Notes: generated by a model from the sequence alone, not told the origin. DNA of 64,000 nt from Arthrobacter sp. DNA4 (GCF_024362385.1 NZ_CP101466.1:3968001-4032000); one strand, 5' to 3'; counted from the first letter of the stretch, positions 1-11,756 are shown. Translations and numbers: made by a program.

Positions 1-2526
<2,526 letters not shown>

Positions 2527-2547
2527 CCGGTAGAACCCAGTCTCGGC

Positions 2548-2564
2548 GGCTGCATTCCGCAGCC
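2548..2564. terminator. weak hairpin between katG and the kinase
   Basis: GGCTGC-ATTCC-GCAGCC forms a 6-bp stem between two converging genes. A run of T follows about 17 bases later. It is a plausible but weak terminator for katG. Confidence 0.4.
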
Positions 2565-2584
2565 CCGGAGCTGTTTGGCGCTTT

Positions 2585-3826
2585 TTATTGGTCAGCCGGG
2601 AAGCTGATGACCGCCGTGGTCCCGCCGCCGGGTGACTCTTTCAGGCTCAATTCGCCGCCGTGCGCCTCGGCAATGCGGCGGCAGATGGCCAGCCCAAGGC
2701 CGGAACCGTGCCCGTCCCCCTGCCGGTGCAGCCGGACCAGTGGTTCCAGCACGCGCTGCCGGTCCGCCGGCGCAATGCCCTTGCCGTTGTCCGCCACCAG
2801 CACCGTGATCCCGTGGTAATTCGAAATGCCGCTGATCCGCACGTTGAGGTCCCGGTCCGGGCTCCGGTAGTTCATGGCATTGGCCACCAGGTTCTGCAGC
2901 AGGGTTCGCAACTGCCCCGGGTCCACGTGGAGCTTAATCTCCTCGCTGTCCAGGACGGCTCCGGGCCCGAAGGACAGGCCCAAATCCCTCGCCACCTCGG
3001 CCGCCACTTCCTGGAGGGATACGCGCTGCCGCTGGAGGACTCCGCCCATCCGTGAGTAGGTCAGGACGTCCTCGAGCATGGCCAGCATGCGGTGGCCACT
3101 GGCGCCGATGATCTGCAGGTACTCGGCCGCCGGGTGGTCCCCGTCCACTTCATCGTCTGCCAACTCCACGTAGCCCAGCATGGTGGTGAGTGGTCCGCGC
3201 AGGTCATGGCTGACGCGTCCGGCAAACTCCGCCAGCTTCGCATTGCTTTCACGCACCTCTTCGAGGGCACTGTTCAGCTGCAGCGTGCGCCGCTGGAGCT
3301 CGAGCAGCTGCACTGCCTGGCGGGCCAGGATCTCCAGCATGTCCAGCTGGTCCTTTTCGGGTGTGCCCGCTGAATTGGAAAAGACGCACAGGGACCCCAG
3401 CACGAACCCCGACGACGTCTCGAGCGGAACCGAAGCATAGAACCGGACGGCGGCGATTTCCCCTGTCACAAACGGATTCGATGCGAGACGGGGGTCCAGG
3501 GATGCGTCCGGGACAACCGTTGTCTTCCCCGAGAGGAAGACTTGTGCGCACATGGAGTCCTCCCGGGCGCAGACGGCGGCCTCAAAGCCGACGGCGGCCA
3601 CCTGCTGTTGCTCATCGGAAGTGACAACGTTGATCACGCCGTAGGGGACGCCGCAGAGCTTTGCGGCCAACTGAACAAGGTTCTGGAGGGGTTCCATTGA
3701 AAGCGCCTCATCAACGCTCTGCTGCCGTCCCCCGCTGTTGGCGAAGGTGAACCCATACTCCTGCAGTAATTCGTCCCGTCCGAGTGGATCGCCGAGCGCT
3801 GCTGTCATCGAGTGCGTGCCAACCAT
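2585..3826 (-). CDS. GAF-domain sensor histidine kinase
   Basis: Sensor kinase of 413 residues. A GAF domain spans roughly residues 45-175 (LCGVPYGVINVV to LGSLCVFS), a short coiled linker follows, then a HisKA domain with H-box FAGRVSHDLRGPLTT (H207). The C-terminal HATPase has an N box (NLVANAMNY), G1 (VADNGKGIA) and G2 (GHGSGLGLAI). There is no membrane segment, so it should be cytoplasmic. The chosen ATG follows AAGGG with 6-nt spacing; a longer reading to 3958 lacks such a site. No response regulator gene lies next to it, so it is an orphan kinase whose ligand is unknown. Confidence 0.9.
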   Translation of the reverse strand: MVGTHSMTAALGDPLGRDELLQEYGFTFANSGGRQQSVDEALSMEPLQNLVQLAAKLCGVPYGVINVVTSDEQQQVAAVGFEAAVCAREDSMCAQVFLSGKTTVVPDASLDPRLASNPFVTGEIAAVRFYASVPLETSSGFVLGSLCVFSNSAGTPEKDQLDMLEILARQAVQLLELQRRTLQLNSALEEVRESNAKLAEFAGRVSHDLRGPLTTMLGYVELADDEVDGDHPAAEYLQIIGASGHRMLAMLEDVLTYSRMGGVLQRQRVSLQEVAAEVARDLGLSFGPGAVLDSEEIKLHVDPGQLRTLLQNLVANAMNYRSPDRDLNVRISGISNYHGITVLVADNGKGIAPADRQRVLEPLVRLHRQGDGHGSGLGLAICRRIAEAHGGELSLKESPGGGTTAVISFPADQ

Positions 3827-3969
3827 GAACGTCCCTTCCCAGACCGCAAAGGGGTCCCCGGGGAGATAGTACAGGCCACCACCTGTGTCCCGGGAATACG
3901 TTTCCCCGCTCCTCTGCCGCGCGCCGGGATCCCGAGGCATCGCTCCGGCAGGCGGCATAGGATCCAGGT

Positions 3970-4488
3970 ATGGCCCAACTCATCGTCCCGGACCCAGCCC
4001 TCCACTCTTCCTGGCTGGAGGGAACTGCGGAGTTCCAAGGTGCCCACCTGGACGGCGCAGGCGCGGAGGGCTGGTCCCTGGCCGATCTCCGGGACCCCGC
4101 CGTCTTTGGCCGCTTCGTCGATGTCCTCATCAAAGATGCGCTGCCGGACACGGTGCGGAAGCCAGGCTACGTGCCCTGCACCTACCTGTGGATTGCCGAC
4201 GGCGGCACGTTCCTTGGGTCCCTGGCCATCAGGCACGGGTTGAACGACTACCTCCTCAACGAAGGTGGGCATATCGGCTACAGCGTCCGGCCCTCCGCCA
4301 GGCGCCGCGGCCATGCCGCGAAAGCACTTGCCGATGCGCTGCCTCTGGCAGGGGCGCTGGGAATCGCGCGGGTTCTCCTGACGTGCAACGAGGACAACGC
4401 CGGCTCGCGTGCAACCATCGAAAAGAACGGCGGCCAATACGAGGACACGCGCAACGGCAAACGCCGCTACTGGATCGACACCGAATAG
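3970..4488 (+). CDS. GNAT family N-acetyltransferase
   Basis: A 172-residue GNAT acetyltransferase that should move an acetyl group from acetyl-CoA to an unknown amine. The acetyl-CoA loop is RPSARRRGHAAKAL (about residues 107-120), after the beta-4 strand GGHIGYSV; the Asn-rich stretch TCNEDNAGSRATIEKNGG is the typical C-terminal part. It resembles the predicted acetyltransferases of the COG3981 type. It is divergent from the histidine kinase, 143 bp away, and 27 bp before a monooxygenase-fold gene on the same strand, so the two may be co-transcribed. The substrate cannot be read from the sequence. Confidence 0.85.
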   Translation: MAQLIVPDPALHSSWLEGTAEFQGAHLDGAGAEGWSLADLRDPAVFGRFVDVLIKDALPDTVRKPGYVPCTYLWIADGGTFLGSLAIRHGLNDYLLNEGGHIGYSVRPSARRRGHAAKALADALPLAGALGIARVLLTCNEDNAGSRATIEKNGGQYEDTRNGKRRYWIDTE

Positions 4489-4515
4489 CCGTCGAACGCG
4501 TGCCAGACTTACCGG

Positions 4516-4815
4516 GTGATCACAGAACACGCGCTGCTTCCGGTCATTCCCGGCCGGGAAGAGGACTTCGAGGCAGCTTTCGCCCAGGCCCGGCACATCA
4601 TCGCTTCAATGCCGGGCTTCGTCGCCATGTCCCTGTCGCGCTCGATCGAATCTCCCCACACGTACCTGCTGCTCGTTGAATGGGAGTCGCTGGAGGACCA
4701 TACCGTGGGCTTCAGGGGATCCCTTGGGTACCAGCAGTGGCGTTCTTTGCTGCACCGCTTCTATGAACCGTTTCCGGTGGTGGAGCACTTCGAAACCGTT
4801 AGCGCCACGCCGTAA
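4516..4815 (+). CDS. antibiotic biosynthesis monooxygenase (ABM) family protein
   Basis: A small 99-residue dimeric alpha-beta barrel protein of the ABM family. It begins with GTG. The fold's signatures are visible: ITEHALLPVIPGREEDFEAA at the start, a FVAMSLSRS strand, YLLLVEWESLEDH, and a FYEPFPVVEHFE tail, which is typical of family members. Such proteins act as cofactor-free oxygenases or as small-molecule detoxifying and dimerising modules; the substrate here is unknown. It follows the GNAT gene by 27 bp and probably shares its transcript. Confidence 0.85.
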   Translation: MITEHALLPVIPGREEDFEAAFAQARHIIASMPGFVAMSLSRSIESPHTYLLLVEWESLEDHTVGFRGSLGYQQWRSLLHRFYEPFPVVEHFETVSATP

Positions 4816-4910
4816 GCCGCGCGGACGTTGGGGGGAAGCCCCCGCGCGAGTCTCGCTCCAGCGCAGGGGCTTCCAGTGCTTCCTGCCGGGGAACTGGCGT
4901 TGGAAACAGT

Positions 4911-5002
4911 TATAAATTACCGGCCGGTAGCTTGCGGGAATCACAGTTTGCAGCGGCTTTGGCCAATCTTGATGGAACTTTGAGGGTGGCCTGGGCCACT
5001 TT
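4911..5002 (+). other. gene-free stretch with a -10-like box, perfect palindrome and small hairpin
   Basis: Between the ABM gene and the next small gene lie TATAAAT (from 4911), the perfect 12-bp palindrome TACCGGCCGGTA (4918-4929), and a hairpin GTGGC-CTGG-GCCAC followed by TTT (4986-5002). Together they look like a short promoter-operator-terminator unit with no reading frame. It may be a small RNA, a promoter left behind, or chance. A G5/C5 hairpin around 4831-4843 could end the ABM transcript. Confidence 0.3.
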
Positions 5003-5017
5003 AGTCAGCCGGCCCCT

Positions 5018-5203
5018 TTAGTCTGCCGGGCCCGCCGAGGCGTCGGGGTCCTCCTCCGGCTCAAAAGTGTTGGGCTCGGCCCCATCGGAGATCCCGACGC
5101 CGTCTTTCCCGCCGGGGATCCCGCCGTCGGGGTTTCCTTTCCTGGCCGCCGTGTCCTCCTGCGGTTCGTCCTCAGGCAGTGAATCAGGTGAATTGATGGA
5201 CAT
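5018..5203 (-). CDS. small acidic hydrophilic protein
   Basis: A 61-residue protein rich in Asp, Glu, Pro and Gly, with no hydrophobic segment and probably disordered. A strong ribosome site (AGAAGGAGGAGCG) sits directly before the ATG, which supports a real gene. It resembles in composition the short unknown acidic proteins seen in Arthrobacter relatives; no function can be given. The sequence around its stop is nearly duplicated just outside the gene: CTTTAGTCAGCCGG at 4999-5012 and CTTTAGTCTGCCGG at 5016-5029. Confidence 0.7.
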   Translation of the reverse strand: MSINSPDSLPEDEPQEDTAARKGNPDGGIPGGKDGVGISDGAEPNTFEPEEDPDASAGPAD

Positions 5204-5305
5204 CGCTCCTCCTTCTGTGGCTGGGCCTCAACGCTAACAGCCGGTGCCGGAAAAGGCTCCGGAACAACTCGAGGTTTTCTGCCCCTCCCCCAAAAAACCC
5301 GACTG

Positions 5306-6919
5306 CTAGCTGCCGGATGCGGCTGCCCGCTGCTGCCTCAGGATGTAGCGCTGGAGCTTTCCCGACGGCGTCTTGGGCAGGTCCGCAACGAAGTGGATGC
5401 GGCGCGGATAGGCGTGGGCGGCGAACTGCGTCTTGACCATGGTCTGCAGTTCAACCACCAGGGCATCACTGGCGGCGGCGCCGTCCGCCAGGACAACATA
5501 GGCCTCCAGGACTTCACCGCGCAGTTCGTCGGGAGCGCCCACCACGGCACTTTCCAGGACCGCCGGATGGGTGGACAAGACGCTTTCCACGTCGAACGGG
5601 CCAATCCGGTATCCGGCCATGATGATCACGTCATCATCGCGGGAGGAGAAGAAGTAGTAGCCGTCCGCGTCCACCATGCCCGCGTCCCCGGTCAAGTACC
5701 ACTTGCCGTCCGCACTGAACCTTTCGGCGGTCTTCTCCGGGGCATCCTGGTAGCCCTTGAACCACATCATGGGGCTCCCGGCCACGTTGACGGCTACGCG
5801 GCCCAGTTCACCCGGCGCAGCCGGTTCGTCAGCGTTGTCCTTGAGGACCGCGCAACTCCACCCCGGCAGGGGCCGCCCCATGGAACCCGGCCTCAGTTCC
5901 GTCCTCACGTCGTCATGCCAGGCGTTGATGATCATCATTCCGTGTTCGGTCTGCCCGTAGTGGTCCCGCACCGGAACGCCCAGCACCTCCCGCGCCCAGC
6001 TGATCACCTCAGGGGTCAGCGGTTCACCGGCGGACGAAGCGCGCCGAAGCTGGAAAGGACCCGTCCCGGCGTCGGCTTTCGCGCGCATGGTGCGGTAGAC
6101 GGTGGGCGCTGCGGCGAAGTTGGTGACGGAAAATGCCTCCAGAACCCTAAAGCTGAGTTCCGGCGAGAACCCGGGGCGCAGCAGGATGTTTCGCCGTCCC
6201 GCCGCCATGGGACCAAGGATCCCGTAGTACAGGCCGTACGCCCAGCCGGGGTCTGCGGCATTCCAGAAGACATCCCCTTCATCGACGTCCAGGCCCAGTT
6301 CGACGTACTGGCGGAACGCTGCCAACGCCCGGACCGGCACCGGCACGCCCTTGGGGGCGCCCGTGGTGCCGGACGTAAAGATCAGTACCAGGGCACCGTC
6401 ACCTCCCACAGCTTCGGCGGCGATACCCGGCCGCTGCCTGGCCAGGAGCGGCGTGAGCGCCAGGTCCGGCTGGGAGGCTTCTTCACCGGCAACCACCACG
6501 GCGGCGGCCGTTTCCTGGAGCTTCGTCCGCTGGTCGGGGTCGGTGATCACCACCTTCGCACGGGAAGCGGTAAGGCGAAGTTCAATGGCAGGCCACGCAA
6601 AGGCCGTGAACAGTGGCACATGGACGGCCCCGCGCCGCCAAATGGCCAGGAGCATGACCACCAGGTCTGCCGACTTTCCCATCAGGGTGGCCACCGCGTC
6701 CCCGGGGCCGACCCCCAGTTCTGCCAGGGCGGCGGCTCCCCGTTCCGAGCGCTCCCGAAGCCCGCCGTAGGTGATGTCCTCCGAGGAAAGATCAGCTGCC
6801 ACCACTGTGAAGGCAACAGCGTTGGGATCGTGGCTGTCGCACAGGAGCTCGGCCGCGCAGGCGTCCGGCGCACCGTAGGTGGCGAGAAGGGCATCGACGG
6901 CTGGAACCGGACGGGACAT
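5306..6919 (-). CDS. AMP-binding acyl-CoA synthetase
   Basis: A 537-residue adenylate-forming enzyme that activates a carboxylic acid with ATP and CoA. The P-loop-like motif FTSGTTGAPKG is at residues 181-191, followed by YGQTE near 325, YLTGDAG, the RIGPFDVES hinge and a C-terminal SGKLQR lysine. Length and motif order match the acetyl- or medium-chain acyl-CoA synthetase group rather than long-chain FadD. The WNAADPGWAYGLYYGIL region is like the acetyl/propionyl-CoA synthetase subgroup. It stands alone between unrelated genes; the acid used is unknown. Confidence 0.92.
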   Translation of the reverse strand: MSRPVPAVDALLATYGAPDACAAELLCDSHDPNAVAFTVVAADLSSEDITYGGLRERSERGAAALAELGVGPGDAVATLMGKSADLVVMLLAIWRRGAVHVPLFTAFAWPAIELRLTASRAKVVITDPDQRTKLQETAAAVVVAGEEASQPDLALTPLLARQRPGIAAEAVGGDGALVLIFTSGTTGAPKGVPVPVRALAAFRQYVELGLDVDEGDVFWNAADPGWAYGLYYGILGPMAAGRRNILLRPGFSPELSFRVLEAFSVTNFAAAPTVYRTMRAKADAGTGPFQLRRASSAGEPLTPEVISWAREVLGVPVRDHYGQTEHGMMIINAWHDDVRTELRPGSMGRPLPGWSCAVLKDNADEPAAPGELGRVAVNVAGSPMMWFKGYQDAPEKTAERFSADGKWYLTGDAGMVDADGYYFFSSRDDDVIIMAGYRIGPFDVESVLSTHPAVLESAVVGAPDELRGEVLEAYVVLADGAAASDALVVELQTMVKTQFAAHAYPRRIHFVADLPKTPSGKLQRYILRQQRAAASGS

Positions 6920-7034
6920 TCATTCTCCTTTGAACAACAGCACTTTGAAACACCGGCATGTGTAACACCTGGAATCAACCTACTGCACTGAGATGGCCGT
7001 CACATGCCGCGCCCTGCTGTCATGCGACGACAGG

Positions 7035-7694
7035 TCACCCCTGGGCGCCGGGCGGCCGGATGATCCGCCGCTGCGTCGCAGCAGCGATTGCGGCCGTGCG
7101 GTTGTCCACGCCGAGCTTGCCGTAGATGTGCACCAAGTGGGTCTTTACCGTCGCCTCCGAAATGAAGACCTGCCTGGCAATGGCGCGGTTGGACAGGCCC
7201 GTGGCCAGCAGTTCCAGCAGCTGCACTTCCCGCGGGGTCAGCGACGTGCCGGGGTTGCTGATCCGGTTCATCAGCAGCGCGGCCGCACGAGGTGCCAGGA
7301 CCGTGCCGCCGGCGGCAGCCTGCAGCACCGCCTGCCGCCGCTGTTCCGGCGGGGCGTCCTTCAGCATGTAGCCGCTGGCCCCTGCCTCCACGGCGGCGAG
7401 GATGTCCGCGTCGGTGTCATAGGTGGTGAGGATGAGCACCGGCGGCGGAGCGTCGAGCTTACGGATCTCGGCCGTGGCCGTGACGCCGTCCATGCCTTCC
7501 CCCATCTGCAGGTCCATGAGGACCACATCCAGCGCCTCGTCCAGGGCGGTCAACCGGGCCAGTTCTTTCAGAGCTGCCCTGCCGTCAGGGGCCTCCGCGG
7601 CGATCGAAATGCCTTCAAAGGCGGTGAGCATGGCACGCAGCCCGGCGCGGACCACGGGGTGGTCGTCCACCAGCAATACCCGTATGTCGCTCAC
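7035..7694 (-). CDS. NarL/LuxR-family response regulator
   Basis: A 219-residue transcription regulator. The receiver domain (residues 1-125) has acidic D10/D11, phospho-acceptor D61 in VLMDLQMGEG, and a conserved Lys in YMLKDAPPE. A LuxR-type helix-turn-helix follows (about 155-210) with LTPREVQLLELLATGLSNRA and TVKTHLVHIYGKLGV. Its start overlaps the stop of the sensor kinase by 4 nt, so the two are translationally coupled. The ABC exporter divergent from the pair is a likely target. Confidence 0.95.
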   Translation of the reverse strand: MSDIRVLLVDDHPVVRAGLRAMLTAFEGISIAAEAPDGRAALKELARLTALDEALDVVLMDLQMGEGMDGVTATAEIRKLDAPPPVLILTTYDTDADILAAVEAGASGYMLKDAPPEQRRQAVLQAAAGGTVLAPRAAALLMNRISNPGTSLTPREVQLLELLATGLSNRAIARQVFISEATVKTHLVHIYGKLGVDNRTAAIAAATQRRIIRPPGAQG

Positions 7695-9001
7695 GGTTCC
7701 TCCACCGGGAGCCTGATGGCCACCACTGTGCCCTCGCCCGGCGCCGACTCCACCGCCAGCGTGCCGTTCAAGGAGGCGACGCGTTCCCGCAGCGAGCGCA
7801 GGCCGAAACCGCTGCCGTCCGCTGCGCCCGCGGCACTTTCCGGAGCGGACGGGTCAAAGCCCGTGCCGTCGTCGTACACGTCCATGGTCACTTCACTGCC
7901 CAGGAAGGCAAGGCTGACGACGGCGGTGCTTGCCCGGGCGTGTTCGCGGACGTTGGCGAGACTCGCCTGCGCAGCCCGCAGCAGGGCAACGCGGACGGGC
8001 TGGGGCAGTTCCTGTGGCTCGCCGTCCACCTCCAGCCGGCAGCGCAGCGGCACCCCTGCGGCGTCGGCGTCTGTCCCGGCCCTGTCGCACAGCCGTCCCA
8101 GGGCCTCCACCAGGGTGGTGCCCTCCAGTTGCGGTGAGGAAAGGCCGCGGACAAAACTGCGGGCTTCGGCCAGGTTGTCCGCCGCGGTCTGCTGCACCAG
8201 CGCCAGCCGGCCTGAAGCCGTGGCGGCATCACCGTCGGCGAGCGACTGGCCGGCGGCCCGCCCCAGCAGCACGATGCTGGACAGGCCCTGCGCCAGTGTG
8301 TCGTGGATCTCCCGGGCCAGCCGCTCGCGCTCCGCCAGCACGCCCGCCTGGTGCTGGGACCGCGCCAGCTCCTCCCGCGTCCGCCGCAGCTCGTCCGCCG
8401 CGCGCCGTTGGTTTTCCGCCTCGCGGTACAGGGCCGCGTAGGCCAGGCCGGTGATGACGGAAAAGATCGCGCCCAGGACGGGCCCGACGACGGCCGCGGC
8501 GTGCGGGACAGGAGCACCGCTGGCGGCCCATTGGGAAGCGATGACCGCGACTGTCATCAGCGCGATGGTCAGGAGCGCGGCACGCCGTGGCAGCAAATGA
8601 AGGTGCAGGAAAAAGATGGGGAACGCCAGCCAGGCGAAATCGGCGCTGCCGGCGAGCAGGAAGACCCACAGTGCCGTGACCAGGCCCAGCCAGAGCAAAC
8701 CGTAGCGGCGCGGATCCACCCCGGTCCGCCCCTCGGCATGGCGCTTCTCCAGGACCGTGCCGGCCAGGTAAACAGCAGCAAGGACGACGGCGGCGCCGGC
8801 GCACACCCAGCGCAGGGTACCTCCCGCTATCAGCATCCGGACCAGGCCGACGGCCAGCAGCAGCGCGAAGCCGGTGTGCAGCGTGACCCGCAGGATGCGG
8901 AGGATAGCTGCGGATGATGCGTTTTCCAGGGCGTTCAGCGGCCCCCGCGCGGAAACACCTGCGGCCTTCTCCGGTGGTTGCGGCAGGGGCGTGGCAGGCA
9001 T
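7691..9001 (-). CDS. NarL-type sensor histidine kinase
   Basis: A 436-residue membrane sensor kinase. About five or six hydrophobic segments lie between residues 35 and 195 with almost no outside loop, followed by a coiled linker. The HisKA_3 phospho-acceptor H233 sits in LAREIHDTLAQGLSS. The HATPase_c domain ends with GFGLRSLRERV and EGTVVAIRLP. With the coupled response regulator it forms a two-component pair. The short-loop membrane sensor next to an ABC exporter resembles the layout of intramembrane-sensing kinases that detect membrane or drug stress; this role is inferred. Confidence 0.93.
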   Translation of the reverse strand: MPATPLPQPPEKAAGVSARGPLNALENASSAAILRILRVTLHTGFALLLAVGLVRMLIAGGTLRWVCAGAAVVLAAVYLAGTVLEKRHAEGRTGVDPRRYGLLWLGLVTALWVFLLAGSADFAWLAFPIFFLHLHLLPRRAALLTIALMTVAVIASQWAASGAPVPHAAAVVGPVLGAIFSVITGLAYAALYREAENQRRAADELRRTREELARSQHQAGVLAERERLAREIHDTLAQGLSSIVLLGRAAGQSLADGDAATASGRLALVQQTAADNLAEARSFVRGLSSPQLEGTTLVEALGRLCDRAGTDADAAGVPLRCRLEVDGEPQELPQPVRVALLRAAQASLANVREHARASTAVVSLAFLGSEVTMDVYDDGTGFDPSAPESAAGAADGSGFGLRSLRERVASLNGTLAVESAPGEGTVVAIRLPVEEP

Positions 9002-9168
9002 TTCATCAGCTTATGCCGGGGACTGCGGGGAGGGGATCAACCGAAAGGTTGACTCCGGGCTCAACCGTTCCCTGCCCGTGGCTCAACCATCCCCGCGATG
9101 TCCGTGGAGGCGCCGGTCGGGAAGGTGGAACTACAGAACAATCCATCCCTGCTGAGAGAAGAAACAAC

Positions 9169-10272
9169 GTGTTCCTGGCAATCCGCGATATCCGCTTCGC
9201 CAAAGGCCGGTTCGCCATGATGGGCGGCGTCGTAGCCCTGATCACCCTGCTGCTGGTCATGCTGTCCGGCCTGACGGCGGGCCTTGCCGAGCAGTCCACG
9301 TCCGCCATCGCCAGGCTCGGGGCAGCTGCGGCTACGCCGGTGGACACCATCGTCTTCGGCGCCCCCGGCTCCGGTTCCCCCAAGGCGTCCTTCACCGAAA
9401 GCTCGGTGACCGCCGCCCAGGTGGACAACTGGAAGGCCCGGCCCGGGGTCCGGTCCGCCGAACCGCTGGGCATCACCCAGACGCGGGCGCAGACGGCTGA
9501 TGGTTCGGGGACGGCGAACGTGGCCGTCTTCGGCGTATCGCCGGGCAGCCCTCTGCCACCTGTGGAGGTGTCCGCCGGCACGGCCGCGGTGGGTGCCTCG
9601 GTGGCGGAGGCCTTGTCGGTGGGCCAGGGCGACAAGCTGTCTTTGGGCGGCGTGGAACTTTCGGTCGCGGCCGTGGTGCCGGACCAGTGGTACGCGCACA
9701 CCAGCGTAGTGTGGACCGCGCTGCCCGCATGGGCCAAGGCGGCACACGTGTCCGACGGCGGACAGTTGGCTACCGTCGTGGCCGTCACTTACGCGGACGG
9801 GGCCACAGTGGATGAGGCCGCAGCGAACGCTGCAGCGCATACCGTCAGCGCGTCCCGAACCGGTTCCTTCCAGGCACTGGGCTCCTTCAAAAGCGAAAAC
9901 GGGTCGCTGACCCTGATGCAGGCGTTCCTGTACGGAATTTCGGCGCTGGTGATCGTGGCCTTCCTGACCGTCTGGACCATCCAGCGCACCCGGGACATCG
10001 CCGTTCTCAAGGCCATCGGCGCGCCCAGTACCTACATCCTGCGCGACGCCATGACCCAGGCCGCCATTGTGCTGCTGGCGGGCGCCGGAGCGGGCGGGGC
10101 CGTGGGTGTTGCCGCCGGAGCATTCGCGGCCCAGGCGGCCCCCTTCCAGCTGGACCTGGGCACCACGGTGATTCCCGTCGTCGGGATCGTTGCCCTGGGC
10201 CTGGCCGGTGCCGCGCTGGCTGTCCGCCGCGTCACCAAGGTCGATGCGCTCCTGGCGCTCGGCGGCAACTAA
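9169..10272 (+). CDS. FtsX/MacB-type ABC transporter permease
   Basis: A 367-residue membrane subunit of a MacB/FtsX-like ABC system. One N-terminal membrane helix (MMGGVVALITLLLVMLSGL) is followed by a large outside domain (about residues 45-255) and three C-terminal helices, with the FtsX signature QRTRDIAVLKAIGAP. The GTG start at 9169 follows GAGAGAAGAAACAAC; the upstream extension reads into the promoter region. The ATPase gene starts 31 bp downstream. The pair lies divergent from the two-component genes, 167 bp away. It should export or extract a hydrophobic compound or peptide; the substrate is unknown. Confidence 0.9.
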   Translation: MFLAIRDIRFAKGRFAMMGGVVALITLLLVMLSGLTAGLAEQSTSAIARLGAAAATPVDTIVFGAPGSGSPKASFTESSVTAAQVDNWKARPGVRSAEPLGITQTRAQTADGSGTANVAVFGVSPGSPLPPVEVSAGTAAVGASVAEALSVGQGDKLSLGGVELSVAAVVPDQWYAHTSVVWTALPAWAKAAHVSDGGQLATVVAVTYADGATVDEAAANAAAHTVSASRTGSFQALGSFKSENGSLTLMQAFLYGISALVIVAFLTVWTIQRTRDIAVLKAIGAPSTYILRDAMTQAAIVLLAGAGAGGAVGVAAGAFAAQAAPFQLDLGTTVIPVVGIVALGLAGAALAVRRVTKVDALLALGGN

Positions 10273-10303
10273 CCCCTCTTCCCTCCCCCGAAAGGAACGC
10301 TCC

Positions 10304-11026
10304 ATGTCTTTTTCAGCAGCAACCGCTCCCCTGAGCCTGGTCAATGTCACCCTCGAATACCCGGACGGCGGCGGGACCACCACCGCCCTGGACCAGGTCA
10401 GCCTCACCGCCTGCGCAGGTCAGCTGGTCTCCCTCGTGGGCCCCTCAGGATCCGGTAAATCCAGCCTCCTGGCCACCGCCGCCACCCTGGTCCAGCCGAC
10501 CCGCGGGCAGGTCATCATTGACGGCACCGATACGGCGGGACTCAAGGACAAGGAGCTCACCGCACTGCGGCGCGAAAAAGTGGGCATTATCTTCCAACAG
10601 CCCAACCTGCTGCCGTCACTCACCGCCCTTGAGCAGCTCGTCATCAGCGACCACCTTCGTGGCGGGAACGCCAAAGCGGCCCGGGTCAAGGCAGCCGAAC
10701 TGCTGGACGTCGTCGGACTCGCCGCGGCCGCCGGCAAGCTGCCGCACCAGCTCTCCGGAGGTCAGCGCCAGCGCGTCAACATCGCCCGGGCGCTCATGGG
10801 GAGTCCCAAGGTACTGCTGGTGGATGAGCCGACGGCGGCGCTGGACCACGAACGGAGCGCGGCCATCGTGGGGCTGCTTCGGCAGGTGACCACGGAGTTT
10901 GGCGTGGCCACGGTGATGGTCACGCATGACACCGAGTTCGTGCCCCTGACGGACGCGGTGGCCACCATGCGGGACGGCAGGCTCACGGCTCCCGTCAGTG
11001 CCCTCAGCCCAAGTGGTGCACCGTAA
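10304..11026 (+). CDS. ABC transporter ATP-binding protein (MacB/LolD type)
   Basis: A 240-residue ATPase that powers the preceding permease. Walker A GPSGSGKSS is at residues 46-54, the signature LSGGQRQR near 152, Walker B VLLVDEPTAALD near 170, and the switch His in MVTHDTEF. The start follows CGAAAGGAACGCTCC. The gene belongs to the MacB/LolD/FtsE group, which works with FtsX-fold permeases. Its last 23 bases overlap the 3' end of the ZIP transporter on the other strand. Confidence 0.95.
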   Translation: MSFSAATAPLSLVNVTLEYPDGGGTTTALDQVSLTACAGQLVSLVGPSGSGKSSLLATAATLVQPTRGQVIIDGTDTAGLKDKELTALRREKVGIIFQQPNLLPSLTALEQLVISDHLRGGNAKAARVKAAELLDVVGLAAAAGKLPHQLSGGQRQRVNIARALMGSPKVLLVDEPTAALDHERSAAIVGLLRQVTTEFGVATVMVTHDTEFVPLTDAVATMRDGRLTAPVSALSPSGAP

Positions 11027-11756
11027 ACGCTGTCAGGAACCCCACGGACGCTGTCAGCCCGGTGAGGTTGTGATGCTCCTCGAAGGCCTCCGGGATCATG
11101 GTGTCCGCCAGCATGGCCAGGATGCCGCCGGCCGCCACGGACGTAATGAACGCGACCAGCTCGTCCGGCGCATCCTCCAGCGCCACGTACCCCAGAAGCG
11201 CGGCCACCCCGCTCAGGATCGCGATGCCGCCCCACAGTCCGAACACGTAGCCCCTGCTCCGGCCGGCTTTCTTCATGCCGGCTGTCCCGGAAAGCCCTTC
11301 GGGCACGTTGGAGATGAAGACGGCCGCCAGCATGGCAGGACTCACCGCTCCCCCGGCCAGCAGGCCGACGCCAAGGACCACGGATTCCGGGACGCCGTCC
11401 AGCAGCGCCCCGACGGCGATTGCCGTGCCGCTGCCGGGATCGTCTTTTTCGGAGGGCTGCTGGTCTCCGGACCGCTTGCGGTGCTTGGCGCCGGCCTTGG
11501 CCAGGAGCATATTGGCGCCGACGTACACCACAGCGCCGGCCAGGAAGCCTGCCACCGTGGGCCACAGGCCGCCACCTTTGACGGCCTCGTCCACCAACTC
11601 GAACGCCAGGGCGGAGATCAGCACGCCCGCACCGAACGACATAATGGTGGAGACCACCTTGGACGGTATGGACCACCGCCAGGACACGGCTGCTCCCAGG
11701 ACCAGCGCCGCACCGGCACCGGTACCCCATACAAGTGACATCAACCAAGTAGGCAT
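11004..11756 (-). CDS. ZIP family divalent metal transporter
   Basis: A 250-residue inner-membrane protein of the ZIP family, which moves zinc, iron or similar ions into the cytoplasm. Six to eight hydrophobic segments are visible. Family motifs are GAGVLISALAFELVDEA in an early helix and VISNVPEGLSGTAGM (NVPEG) in helix four, with ALLDGVPESVVLG before it; both carry the metal-binding polar residues. A loop rich in Lys, His and Ser (KHRKRSGDQQPSEKDD) lies between helices three and four. The start is set at PTWLMSLVW; an upstream ATG at 11792 is possible. Confidence 0.88.
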   Translation of the reverse strand: MPTWLMSLVWGTGAGAALVLGAAVSWRWSIPSKVVSTIMSFGAGVLISALAFELVDEAVKGGGLWPTVAGFLAGAVVYVGANMLLAKAGAKHRKRSGDQQPSEKDDPGSGTAIAVGALLDGVPESVVLGVGLLAGGAVSPAMLAAVFISNVPEGLSGTAGMKKAGRSRGYVFGLWGGIAILSGVAALLGYVALEDAPDELVAFITSVAAGGILAMLADTMIPEAFEEHHNLTGLTASVGFLTAFTVHHLG

